A DNA stretch of 9,895 bases from Pseudomonadota bacterium (GCA_021793095.1 JAJYTK010000020.1:1-9895), one strand, 5' to 3'. Shown: positions 1-6,690, counted from the stretch's first letter. Translations and numbers: made by a program. Notes: generated by a model not told the origin, from the sequence alone.

Positions 1-955
1 GTTGGGCAAAATCGATGAGCTCTTTTTGTTCGATCAAGTTGCCTGTATAAGACCCAATGATTGAAATGGCACGGGTGATGAGTACCGGAATGGGCACGCG
101 CAATTCGCCGCCATGCAGCCCAACCAAAATGACCTTACCGCCGCGTCGTGGTAGCTGTACCCCCAGTGCAACGGTGCTCTCGGCACCCACAAAATCCAAG
201 ACCGCCAAGCAGTTGTTTTGAGCGGCATTTTGAATCTGTTGGAGGGCCTGATCATCTGTGGGGTCAAAGGTATGGTGGGCACCCACATCGCGTGCCAAGG
301 CCCGTTTGTCAGCCGAAAGATCCAGGGCAATGATGTTTTTAACCCCCTTGAGATGGAGCATGCGGATGGCCAATAGACCTAAGCCACCGCAGCCGACGAC
401 GACCACGGCTTCGTCGTCGTGGATCGTGCCGATTTTTTTGATGGCTGAAAAAGTGGTCAGCCCCGAGCAAGCGAGCAGGGAAGCATTTGCTGCGTTGAGT
501 TGACCAATAGGGAAAATATAACGAGGATGAGGGACGAGCACGTACTGCGCATATCCCCCCGGCTGATGAACCCCCAACGCGGCAGGCTGAGTGCAGAGGT
601 TTTCCTCACCCCGTTGGCAAACCGAACACTCGCCACAACCTATCCAGGGATAAATGAGGGCGGTGCCATCGGGAAGCTCGCCAGCCTCATCGCCGGCCGC
701 CACCACATGGCCTACAATTTCGTGACCCAGTGTCACTGGTAAATGGATGCCACGCTCTTCGAGTTGTAATTTTTTGCCCCCTCCCAGGTCGTAGTAGCCC
801 TCATGGATATGCACATCACTGTGGCACACCCCGCAGTAATCAACACGCACTAGCACCTCAGTGCCAGTAGGGCGAGGGAGGGTGTTTTGAGTGGCCTGCA
901 ATGGGCCTTTAAACTCATTAAAAGGGTAGCTGGTGTAGGTCTCTTGTTGTGTCAT
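1..955 (-). CDS. Zinc-dependent alcohol dehydrogenase (MDR family), C-terminus cut by window edge
   Basis: The frame is open from an ATG at 955 to the first base of the window, giving about 317 residues without a stop; roughly 30 C-terminal residues should lie outside. The family oxidises alcohols or reduces aldehydes with NAD(P) in the cytoplasm. Seen in the sequence: catalytic zinc ligands C44 (in GVCHSD), H78-E79 (in LGHEIVG) and C163 (in ACSGLT); structural zinc cysteines C107, C110, C113 and C121 (CGECSVC ... ENLC); and a Rossmann turn at about 185-194 (VVVGCGGLGL), followed by an Asp at the end of the next strand (ALDLS), which favours NAD over NADP. A segment with LGGGKKL near residue 60, between the first Cys and the GHE motif, is typical of one bacterial ADH subgroup. 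The real alcohol substrate cannot be told. It is transcribed away from the plus-strand gene at 1223. The ribosome binding site is weak (AAAGAG about 11 bases upstream). Confidence 0.93.
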   Translation of the reverse strand, partial: MTQQETYTSYPFNEFKGPLQATQNTLPRPTGTEVLVRVDYCGVCHSDVHIHEGYYDLGGGKKLQLEERGIHLPVTLGHEIVGHVVAAGDEAGELPDGTALIYPWIGCGECSVCQRGEENLCTQPAALGVHQPGGYAQYVLVPHPRYIFPIGQLNAANASLLACSGLTTFSAIKKIGTIHDDEAVVVVGCGGLGLLAIRMLHLKGVKNIIALDLSADKRALARDVGAHHTFDPTDDQALQQIQNAAQNNCLAVLDFVGAESTVALGVQLPRRGGKVILVGLHGGELRVPIPVLITRAISIIGSYTGNLIEQKELIDFAQ

Positions 956-1030
956 ATGCAGTGTGCTCTTTCTATTAAACAGAGATCGTGTGTGTAAAGG
1001 AATATTTAACCTGTGATTTTCTACATAAGA

Positions 1031-1065
1031 TTCTATATGTATGGAAATATGGCTTTCTATAGGTA
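1031..1065. repeat. Imperfect 11-base direct repeat TTCTATA(T/G)GTA
   Basis: TTCTATATGTA at 1031-1041 and TTCTATAGGTA at 1055-1065 differ at one base and start 24 bases apart. A shorter TTCTATTAA at 970-978 resembles them. They lie 75-110 bases upstream of the alcohol dehydrogenase start, a reasonable place for a regulator to bind, but AT-rich DNA yields such repeats by chance fairly often. Confidence 0.3.
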
Positions 1066-1153
1066 AAATCCCTTGTTATTCAGCATGGTGAGTGAACTAA
1101 AAGTTATAAGCTAATATATTTAAAAGTTGATTGGTTAAGCGCATCTGACGGCA

Positions 1154-1172
1154 TGTAAAGTATTTTTTTACA
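1154..1172. promoter_or_regulatory. Inverted repeat TGTAAA-N7-TTTACA
   Basis: A perfect 6-base inverted repeat with a 7-base AT-rich spacer lies about 50 bases upstream of the RmlD-like gene. Four further bases (GCAT ... ATGC) pair loosely outside it. The size and spacing suit a dimeric repressor or activator site, overlapping where the plus-strand promoter should be. It could also form a weak hairpin in RNA. No regulator gene is nearby to assign to it. Confidence 0.3.
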
Positions 1173-1222
1173 CTCTATGCGCATCAAGGGATCACACAAA
1201 CATCAAATAAAGGTCAAGGCAA

Positions 1223-2056
1223 ATGTCTATTTTATTGTTGGGGGCGAGCGGGCATTTAGGACAGTGCTTATGGCATACCGCACCCAAATCACTCCATGTG
1301 ATCCCTTTGGGGTCTCATGATTTAGATTTGCGTCGGGGGTTGTTGGTGCAGACGCAGCTGGGTCAGTTATTTGCGCGTCAGCCAATCCGTGCGGTGCTCA
1401 ATGCGGCTGGGTTAACGCAGGTCGATGCAGCTCAAAATGAGGTTGAGTTGGCTTATGCCGTCAATGCGGATGGGGTCTATCATGTGGCCCGTGCGTGTGC
1501 AGATGCTGAGGTGCCATTGCTGCATTTTTCAACGGATTATGTGTTCGATGGCCAAAAAAGATCCCCTTATGTTGTGGGGGACATCCCTCGGCCGATCAAT
1601 GTGTATGGACAGAGCAAATTGGCGGGTGAATATATGGTGCAACGCCACCATCCCATGCATTGGATTTTTAGAGTGAGTTGGTTGCATGGCCCTTATGGGC
1701 AAAATTTTGGGCGCCAATTAATAGAAAATGCCCGCCGAGGGCAGCGGTTATTCATGGTGGATGATCAGATCGGAAGCCCGACAGACAGCATGCAACTGGC
1801 ACGGGTGGTCTGGCGGGCGGTGCATGGGCTGCCCTGGGGGCTGTATCATTTTTGTAGCAGCGCCCCCTGCACCCGATTGTATTATGCGCGACAACTGCTG
1901 CAGGCTGCCTATGAGCAGGGTCGACTGAGCCGATTGCCTACCGTCACCCCGATACGCTCTGCAGCCTTTGGGGCGGCGGCGCCTCGGCCTATGTATTCAG
2001 CCTTGCAGTGTAGTCAAGCCCTGGGCCCGGTGGCGGGGCCTAGGGTGCTGGGTTAG
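1223..2056 (+). CDS. RmlD-like dTDP-4-dehydrorhamnose reductase / sugar-nucleotide SDR
   Basis: The 277-residue protein belongs to the RmlD substrate-binding branch of extended short-chain dehydrogenases. Members reduce dTDP-4-keto-L-rhamnose to dTDP-L-rhamnose with NAD(P)H in the cytoplasm. Seen: the N-terminal dinucleotide motif GASGHLG (7-13), NAAGLTQVDAA (60-70), STDYVFDG (103-110), the catalytic pair Y128 and K132 (VYGQSK), DQIGSPT (181-187), and a C-terminal RPxxSxL (255-261). It is some 15-20 residues shorter than typical RmlD, mostly at the C-terminus, which trails off in a Gly/Pro/Ala-rich end. RmlA, RmlB and RmlC are not in the window, so dTDP-rhamnose specificity is an inference; another nucleotide sugar is possible. 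The start at 1223 follows an AAAGG stretch. It is the only gene on the plus strand, and its stop overlaps the stop of the convergent gene. Confidence 0.85.
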   Translation: MSILLLGASGHLGQCLWHTAPKSLHVIPLGSHDLDLRRGLLVQTQLGQLFARQPIRAVLNAAGLTQVDAAQNEVELAYAVNADGVYHVARACADAEVPLLHFSTDYVFDGQKRSPYVVGDIPRPINVYGQSKLAGEYMVQRHHPMHWIFRVSWLHGPYGQNFGRQLIENARRGQRLFMVDDQIGSPTDSMQLARVVWRAVHGLPWGLYHFCSSAPCTRLYYARQLLQAAYEQGRLSRLPTVTPIRSAAFGAAAPRPMYSALQCSQALGPVAGPRVLG

Positions 2057-2739
2057 GCTATTTCGGGCAGTATTTCCATTTGGTACTGATGCTCGAGGTG
2101 GCGGTTGAGCACCGGATCAAAGAGCTGCATGATAAATGTAGGCGCTGGACGAATGCCCCCGATGGCCGGGACGGTGCCGCAGGTCATGAGGGTGCTTTCA
2201 GGTAGTTTGGCGCCTGGGAATCTTTTTTCCACCAGGTCCATGGGCAAGAGCAGACTGCTCAAGGGGGCGTCCTGATAGAGCACCTGCTGCCCGTCTTCGA
2301 TGATCCATGATTTTAGTATCAGCTCATCCCAGTGGGCCTCAATGTCGCTAAAGTACCAGGCATCCCGCGCCACAGGTTTAGGGCAGACTTGTTTAGAGAG
2401 TGCCACACTATGCGCCTCGAGTTTTCTATCGGTGTGATCCGAGGCCAGGCTAATCAAATAGTCATCCTGGTGGCGCATCAGTAACACCTCGGCCTCGCCC
2501 GAGCTATGTGGGCCAACGACTTGGATACTGCTGTCTTGAACAAAGTGGTTACACCCCACCTCGTAAAACAGCGGGATGCTGCTGGGCCGAGGCACGCCCA
2601 ACTCGGCCAGCTCTTGGATGTGGGCCTCATTGGCCGCTTGGTCGCGGCCTGCCCAGCCCGCAATCAGGCCATGGGTGGCATTAATCTCGATGCGTTGCGT
2701 TGAGTTTTGCTGATCATACAAATCAAAATACAGTTTCAT
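2053..2739 (-). CDS. DUF2848 family protein, possibly FAH-like enzyme
   Basis: The 228-residue soluble protein matches what I know of the DUF2848 family: AGWAGRD (27-33) with the nearby HIQELAELGVPRPS (40-53), SSGEAEV (79-85), SDHTDRKLEAH (100-110), SKQVCPKPVA (115-124) and HWDEL. The function of the family is not established. By eye the order E82-x-E84, D101 and K116, then a late CGT (187-189), resembles the Glu-x-Glu ... Asp ... Lys ... GT layout of fumarylacetoacetate hydrolase-fold enzymes, which use a divalent metal for hydrolysis or decarboxylation; this is my inference. It is the last gene of the TRAP cassette, ten bases after the dctM stop, so it probably acts on the imported compound or a product of it. 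The start is fixed by AGGTGA six bases upstream, whose first bases are part of the dctM stop codon. No signal peptide or membrane segment is seen. Confidence 0.88.
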   Translation of the reverse strand: MKLYFDLYDQQNSTQRIEINATHGLIAGWAGRDQAANEAHIQELAELGVPRPSSIPLFYEVGCNHFVQDSSIQVVGPHSSGEAEVLLMRHQDDYLISLASDHTDRKLEAHSVALSKQVCPKPVARDAWYFSDIEAHWDELILKSWIIEDGQQVLYQDAPLSSLLLPMDLVEKRFPGAKLPESTLMTCGTVPAIGGIRPAPTFIMQLFDPVLNRHLEHQYQMEILPEIA

Positions 2740-2745
2740 GAAGGT

Positions 2746-2752
2746 TCACCTA
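2746..2752 (-). promoter_or_regulatory. Ribosome binding site overlapping the dctM stop codon
   Basis: On the minus strand the dctM stop TAG is the first half of TAGGTGA, a good Shine-Dalgarno sequence six bases before the DUF2848 ATG. Ribosomes finishing dctM therefore end right on the next gene's binding site, which suggests translational coupling. Confidence 0.65.
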
Positions 2753-4033
2753 ATCAAAAAAAGTCGGTAGCCACAGGGCCAGGTCAGGAATCAGCATCAA
2801 CATGCCTATCATGGCGAGCAACATCAATACAAAGGGCAGACTACCGAGCATGACGGCGTTCATACTGCCACTTTCGCGCAAGCTCTGGACCACGAAAAGG
2901 TTGAGTCCCACGGGGGGAGTGATCAGAGCGGCCTCGATGAGGATAATGATGACGATGCCCAACCAAATGGGGTCGAATCCAAGCGCAATCATGACGGGGG
3001 CGATGATAGGAATGGTGGTGACCATCATGGATAGGGTTTCCATAAAGCAGCCCAAAACCAAATAGAACACCACCAATACCAAGAGCATGGTCGTGGGTGA
3101 GTAGCCAAGATTGGTGATGCTGCTGGTCAATGCGGTGGTGAGACCAATTGCTGACATTATGAAATTCAAAAAGGCCGCCCCAATGATGATCAACATAATC
3201 ATCGCACTTGTTTTCATGGTGCCTTCGAACACCTCGCGCAACATGGAAAGGGTCAAGCGTTTGGTAAAGGCCGCCAAAATGAGGGCCCCGACAACCCCTA
3301 GCGCCGCCGCCTCGGTGGGGGTGGCCAGCCCGGCATAGATAGAGCCCACCACCACTAAAAAGATGGCCAGTGGAGGCAGCAAGTGGACCAGTGCTGTCAT
3401 GCGCTCGGGCCAATTGCTACGTTGGCGTTTACCGCCCCATGCAGGTTTGAGGGTGCAGGCGATGGCAATCATCAGCATGAAAAGCAGGGCAATGCCGATG
3501 CCGGGCAAGATGCCCGCGAGATACAAACGCGGGACCGATGTGTCAGTGAGTACGCCGTAGATAATCAGGTTGATAGAGGGCGGGATTAAAATACCCAAGG
3601 TCCCCCCTGCTGCTAAACTCCCTAAAAAGAGGGGCTCATTGTAATTTTGCCGTTTGATTTGAGGCAAAGCGACAGTGCCCACAGTCGCGGCCGTGGCCAC
3701 ACTGGAACCTGAGGTCGCTGCAAACAGGGCGCTGGCACCAATATTGGCATGCATCAGCCCCCCAGGCAGCCAAGACAGCCACAGGCTCATCGCGTTGTAC
3801 ATGCGATCGGCAATGCCCGAGCGCAGTAAAATCTCGCCCAACATGATGAATAAGGGGATGGCAACCAGTAGAAACTCGTTGCTCGTGCCCCAGCTGACCT
3901 CGCCAATGGCTTTGGTCAGGGGCAAAAAGGAATAGAGGGGTTCAAGTATTAACCCCAACACCCCCAGCGCTGCGCCGACGGGGATACTGATCCCGATGAG
4001 GACCAACAATAATACTAAGCTTGTCGTTACCAT
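2750..4033 (-). CDS. dctM: TRAP transporter large permease, DctM subunit
   Basis: The 427-residue, very hydrophobic inner-membrane protein has the usual length and motifs of the DctM family, the Na+-coupled transport subunit of tripartite ATP-independent periplasmic transporters. Seen: about a dozen membrane segments; LFAATSGSSVATAATVGTVA (103-122); GGTLGILIPPSI (143-154); ATPTEAAALG (237-246); GCFMETLSM (328-336); and TPPVGLN (372-378). These are the paired loop regions that repeat in the two halves of the protein. It works with DctQ as a membrane complex that accepts substrate from the DctP receptor. Its ATG follows directly after the dctQ stop (no intervening base), with a GAGGGGG binding site inside the end of dctQ, so the two are translated together. 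Substrate cannot be read from this subunit. Confidence 0.96.
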   Translation of the reverse strand: MVTTSLVLLLVLIGISIPVGAALGVLGLILEPLYSFLPLTKAIGEVSWGTSNEFLLVAIPLFIMLGEILLRSGIADRMYNAMSLWLSWLPGGLMHANIGASALFAATSGSSVATAATVGTVALPQIKRQNYNEPLFLGSLAAGGTLGILIPPSINLIIYGVLTDTSVPRLYLAGILPGIGIALLFMLMIAIACTLKPAWGGKRQRSNWPERMTALVHLLPPLAIFLVVVGSIYAGLATPTEAAALGVVGALILAAFTKRLTLSMLREVFEGTMKTSAMIMLIIIGAAFLNFIMSAIGLTTALTSSITNLGYSPTTMLLVLVVFYLVLGCFMETLSMMVTTIPIIAPVMIALGFDPIWLGIVIIILIEAALITPPVGLNLFVVQSLRESGSMNAVMLGSLPFVLMLLAMIGMLMLIPDLALWLPTFFD

Positions 4034-4648
4034 TTACGCCCCCTCGACCATTTTGCGGCCCTCTTCGGCCTCATCGGCGGCCTCTTCTTGGGTGCTACGG
4101 ATGCGGGCCATCTGGGAAATAGTGGCCAAATCACCCGTGACCAATGCCCACGTCGAGCGCAAAAGCATCAAGGCCAGCACAATACAAAACCAAATGAGCC
4201 CGATCAGCCAGATCAGCTGGGGTATCCAAAGCGGGGTACCCAGCGTGGTATTGGCGGTGGACCCGCGCACCCATGAAGTATGGGCGACATCGGCAGCATA
4301 ACGGGTGATATAAGCAATAAACACGGCCAAAGCCACCAGTGCGACCCAATCTAAAATGGCGCAGAGGCGTGTGGGCAAGACCTGATACAAAGCGTCAATA
4401 CGGATGTTGGCACGCTCTAAGGTCGCAAAAGACAAGGCCCAGCTAATGCTGATGGCAAAGGCATAGCCTGAAAGCTCATCAGAGCCCCCCAGCGAAAACC
4501 CCGCGAGTTTGCGAAACAGCACATTGACAGTGATATAGAGAGCGCTAATGAGTGTGAGCGCGCCGGCTGCCCAAATAGCAAAACGAGAGAGGCAGTGTGC
4601 CCAGTGCAGGGCCGTATCTAAAAAGTTTTGTTTGCCGGTAGTGGTCAT
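4034..4648 (-). CDS. dctQ: TRAP transporter small permease, DctQ subunit
   Basis: The 204-residue protein has the four membrane segments expected of DctQ (about 22-45, 59-79, 97-118 and 140-165). It also has the family's pattern VLFRKLAGFSLGGSDELSGY (43-62) followed by RANIRIDAL (79-87), comparable to the usual HIRVD-like motif. It forms the membrane complex with DctM. The cytoplasmic tail (about 185-204) is unusually acidic, with several Glu residues. Its position between dctP and dctM and the abutting junction with dctM confirm the call. The ATG at 4648 has no clear Shine-Dalgarno sequence, and a strong hairpin lies upstream; both would keep the membrane subunits at lower levels than the receptor. 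Confidence 0.93.
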   Translation of the reverse strand: MTTTGKQNFLDTALHWAHCLSRFAIWAAGALTLISALYITVNVLFRKLAGFSLGGSDELSGYAFAISISWALSFATLERANIRIDALYQVLPTRLCAILDWVALVALAVFIAYITRYAADVAHTSWVRGSTANTTLGTPLWIPQLIWLIGLIWFCIVLALMLLRSTWALVTGDLATISQMARIRSTQEEAADEAEEGRKMVEGA

Positions 4649-4658
4649 AGGATGCGTA

Positions 4659-4695
4659 GAGAAAAGCCAACGGCAAGGAAGCCTTGCGCGTTGGC
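4659..4695 (-). terminator. Intercistronic hairpin with T-run between dctP and dctQ
   Basis: Reading the minus strand, the arm GCCAACGCGCAAGG, a CTT loop and the arm CCTTGCCGTTGGC form a stem of 13 base pairs with one bulged base (4666-4695), followed by TTTTCTC. It sits about 13 bases after the dctP stop and 17 before the dctQ start. The shape is that of a partial rho-independent terminator or a 3' stabilising hairpin. In either role it would favour dctP mRNA over dctQM mRNA, as is common where a periplasmic receptor is needed in excess of its permease. Confidence 0.75.
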
Positions 4696-4708
4696 AGTAT
4701 TAAAGGAA

Positions 4709-5794
4709 TTATTCCTTAACAGCGGTCACATTTAAGACCTCACCAATGGTGTTATTAAAGTCTTCAACGCACTGATCAGAGCAGCGTGCGGCCCATTTGG
4801 GCAGGACGATTTCCTCTGTCAGTTTGAGCAGTTTTTCTGTGTCCTCTTCGGTCGGCTCGACGAGTTTCATCTTGCCCTTGACCTCTTCGTCACAGTCATC
4901 ACCGCCCGTATTGCAGGCATAGCCCTCAAAGGTTTCTGCTGCGGCATCCTCCCAAATGCGCTCGTACATCAGAGGTAGATTGTTTTCGAGGAACTCTTGG
5001 ACCTCAGGGCCGAGATCATTCCAGTAGTCCATATTGACTGCGTGAATTTGCTGGTTCCAGTTGATGGGCAGTGCGTAGAGGTGCGTGCTGACCTCATACC
5101 ATTTGGCGGAGTAGCCAGACATGGAGCCCGTAATGGCACAGTCAACAATTTTGTTTTGCAGCGCTGGGACCACCTCGGGGAAGGGAATCGTCACACTGCT
5201 GCCGCCCAGCGCCTCGACAAACTCTGCCTGGGTGCGGCTGCTGGTACGTACTTTTTTACCCTTGAGATCATCCAATTCGTTGACCTCTGCATTGCAGAAT
5301 AAAACCTGAGCCGGGTAGGTGGAAAAGCCCAGGACTTTGATGTTGTTATCCTCGTAGAAATCTTGGTAAACCGGTAAAAATGCGTCAGTGATTTCTTTGG
5401 CAATCTCGATGGTCGGTGCGAGCCCGGCCAGGTCAATCGCCTCGTTAATTGGGTTATCACTGGCAAAATAGGACATGGTGGCAGAGCCAAAGGGCACCAC
5501 CCCCTGACCGATGAGGCGCAGTACCTCGGGCCCTTTGAGGCCCATGTCATTAAAGCCCTGTATTTCAACAGTCACCTGGCCGTCAGTGAGCTCAGGGACA
5601 GACTCTGCCCAAAACGGCCGCTCTACATTGCGATAGGCGGTGAGGTTGCTGAGCCCGCCCACCACAGTGATGTTGGTCTCTGGTAACTCACCCTCTGGGG
5701 CTTGGTACTCTTGGGCCCCGGCAGTTGCGGTGAGGCCAACCCCGGCTGCGAGCAAGAGCGCATAGCTGAGGCGTTTAAATGGGACGGATTGCAT
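4709..5794 (-). CDS. dctP: TRAP transporter periplasmic solute-binding protein, DctP family
   Basis: The 361-residue protein begins with a signal peptide: basic start (K7, R8), hydrophobic core (about 10-22) and a probable cleavage after AGA at residue 27. The mature part matches DctP/TAXI-like TRAP receptors of the DctP type: NELDDLKGKKVRT (172-184), containing R183, the conserved arginine that pairs with the substrate carboxylate; GGSSVTIPFPEVVPALQNK (197-215); and VDCAITGSMSG (217-227). It should bind an organic anion in the periplasm and hand it to DctQM. Six cysteines remain in the mature protein (C167, C219, C294, C301, C338, C342); the last four fall in an acidic C-terminal part and may form disulfides. 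The start is fixed by a strong AAAGGAG eight bases upstream. The substrate is unknown; the neighbours suggest a carboxylate handled by DUF1445 and DUF2848 enzymes. Confidence 0.95.
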   Translation of the reverse strand: MQSVPFKRLSYALLLAAGVGLTATAGAQEYQAPEGELPETNITVVGGLSNLTAYRNVERPFWAESVPELTDGQVTVEIQGFNDMGLKGPEVLRLIGQGVVPFGSATMSYFASDNPINEAIDLAGLAPTIEIAKEITDAFLPVYQDFYEDNNIKVLGFSTYPAQVLFCNAEVNELDDLKGKKVRTSSRTQAEFVEALGGSSVTIPFPEVVPALQNKIVDCAITGSMSGYSAKWYEVSTHLYALPINWNQQIHAVNMDYWNDLGPEVQEFLENNLPLMYERIWEDAAAETFEGYACNTGGDDCDEEVKGKMKLVEPTEEDTEKLLKLTEEIVLPKWAARCSDQCVEDFNNTIGEVLNVTAVKE

Positions 5795-5892
5795 AAAAAG
5801 AACTCCTTTGGTTTTTGGTTAGTCGTGTGTGTCAGTAATGGGCAAATAGAAAATATAAGTGGTTATTGAGCCGTCACTGAGCACCTTTTTAA
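5795..5892 (-). promoter_or_regulatory. 98-base gap between DUF1445 gene and dctP, with 11-base phased repeat
   Basis: No terminator-like hairpin is seen after the DUF1445 stop, so readthrough into dctP is possible. The gap holds TGAGC at 5867-5871 and again at 5878-5882, exactly 11 bases apart (one helical turn), and a TATATT element on the minus strand that could be a -10 box, without a recognisable -35. An internal promoter for dctP is possible but not demonstrated. Confidence 0.35.
5803..5809 (-). promoter_or_regulatory. Strong ribosome binding site of dctP
   Basis: AAAGGAG on the minus strand, eight bases before the dctP ATG, is the best Shine-Dalgarno sequence in the cassette. Together with the weak or absent one before dctQ it fits high receptor and low permease production. 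Confidence 0.7.
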
Positions 5893-6690
5893 TTAAAGTG
5901 TCGCGAGTTGTGTGTTTAAAAGATCGGTGATGAGCATGTGCCCGGGGGCATGGGTGATGCTAAATGCGGGCTGTACTGTTTCGATCACAGCCTGTGGGGT
6001 CACGCCGCAGGCCCAAAAAACGGGAATTTCATCGGGATGTACCGTCACTGCACTGCCGTAATCGGGCTGATTGAGGTCTTGGATGCCAATGAGTGCTGGA
6101 TCACCCAAATGCACTGGGGCGCCATGGACAGCAGGAAATCGAGAGGTAATCTGAATCGCACGGATGGCATCAGCAGCGACAAAAGGACGCATGGAAACCA
6201 CCATGGGCCCACTCAGGCGAGTGGTAGGCTGGGTAGGGATATTGGTTTTGTACATGGGGACATTGACCCCCTCATCAATCTGGCGCAATGACAAGCCATA
6301 GGCCAGCAAGGCATGCTCAAAAGAAAAAGAACAGCCAATGAGAAAAGACACCAGATCGTCACGCCAATAGGGGGTCACATCATCGACCTCGGCATGCAGT
6401 TGACCGTGCCTCCAAACACGATAGCGGGGCACATCCGTACGGATGTCTAAGCCCTGGCCGACAGCCTCTAGTAATGTTTGGCCAGGCTCACTGACATAAA
6501 TGAGGGGGCAGGGCTTGGGATTGCGCTGACAAAAGAGCAAAAACTCGTCAGCCAGCGCCTGGGGCAGTATCATCAGATTGGCCTGCACATAATCCGGTGC
6601 CAGCCCCGTGGTGGGGCCGGTCAACACGCCATCCCGTATTTGCTGGCGTAGGTGTAGGGGGTGCTGCTGGGAATCAGTCGTGGGCAACAT
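5893..6690 (-). CDS. DUF1445 / D-glutamate cyclase family protein (putative hydro-lyase, YcsI-like)
   Basis: The 265-residue protein has the full set of DUF1445 family blocks and the usual length: [19 protein letters not shown] (25-43), GCSFSFE (119-125), [20 protein letters not shown] (150-169), [15 protein letters not shown] (189-203), [11 protein letters not shown] (223-233) and [11 protein letters not shown] (246-256). Bacterial members are annotated as putative hydro-lyases; the mammalian relative DGLUCY converts D-glutamate to 5-oxo-D-proline. The exact reaction of this protein is not known. It precedes the TRAP genes on the same strand and probably metabolises the imported compound. 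The start at 6690 is bounded by an in-frame stop at 6727-6729, with no other start codon between, but no Shine-Dalgarno sequence is visible before it, so translation may be weak or nearly leaderless. Confidence 0.92.
   Translation of the reverse strand: MLPTTDSQQHPLHLRQQIRDGVLTGPTTGLAPDYVQANLMILPQALADEFLLFCQRNPKPCPLIYVSEPGQTLLEAVGQGLDIRTDVPRYRVWRHGQLHAEVDDVTPYWRDDLVSFLIGCSFSFEHALLAYGLSLRQIDEGVNVPMYKTNIPTQPTTRLSGPMVVSMRPFVAADAIRAIQITSRFPAVHGAPVHLGDPALIGIQDLNQPDYGSAVTVHPDEIPVFWACGVTPQAVIETVQPAFSITHAPGHMLITDLLNTQLATL

Larger units (their letters stand above)
956..1222. promoter_or_regulatory. AT-rich divergent intergenic region
   Basis: This 267-base gap separates the starts of two divergently transcribed genes, so it must hold promoters for both the alcohol dehydrogenase and the RmlD-like gene. 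It is clearly more AT-rich than the genes around it. I could not identify a convincing -35/-10 pair for either direction, nor a sigma-54 type promoter. It contains an imperfect direct repeat and an inverted repeat (listed separately), a perfect 8-base palindrome ATGCGCAT at 1177-1184, and two copies of GCGCATC at 1139 and 1179, 40 bases apart. I see no small ORF with a good ribosome binding site here. Confidence 0.6.

Noticed and set aside
148..742. Plus-strand frames of 61-81 residues at the left edge
   Set aside because: They lie opposite the partial alcohol dehydrogenase, whose zinc ligands and Rossmann motif are complete on the minus strand.
2802..3935. Several plus- and minus-strand open frames of 65-190 residues opposite or within the large permease gene
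   Set aside because: They are out-of-frame shadows of dctM: low-complexity or His/Arg-rich translations with no family motifs and no ribosome binding sites of their own.
4997..5302. A 101-residue plus-strand frame inside dctP
   Set aside because: It is fully antisense to a clear DctP protein with signal peptide and family motifs; no homology features are visible.
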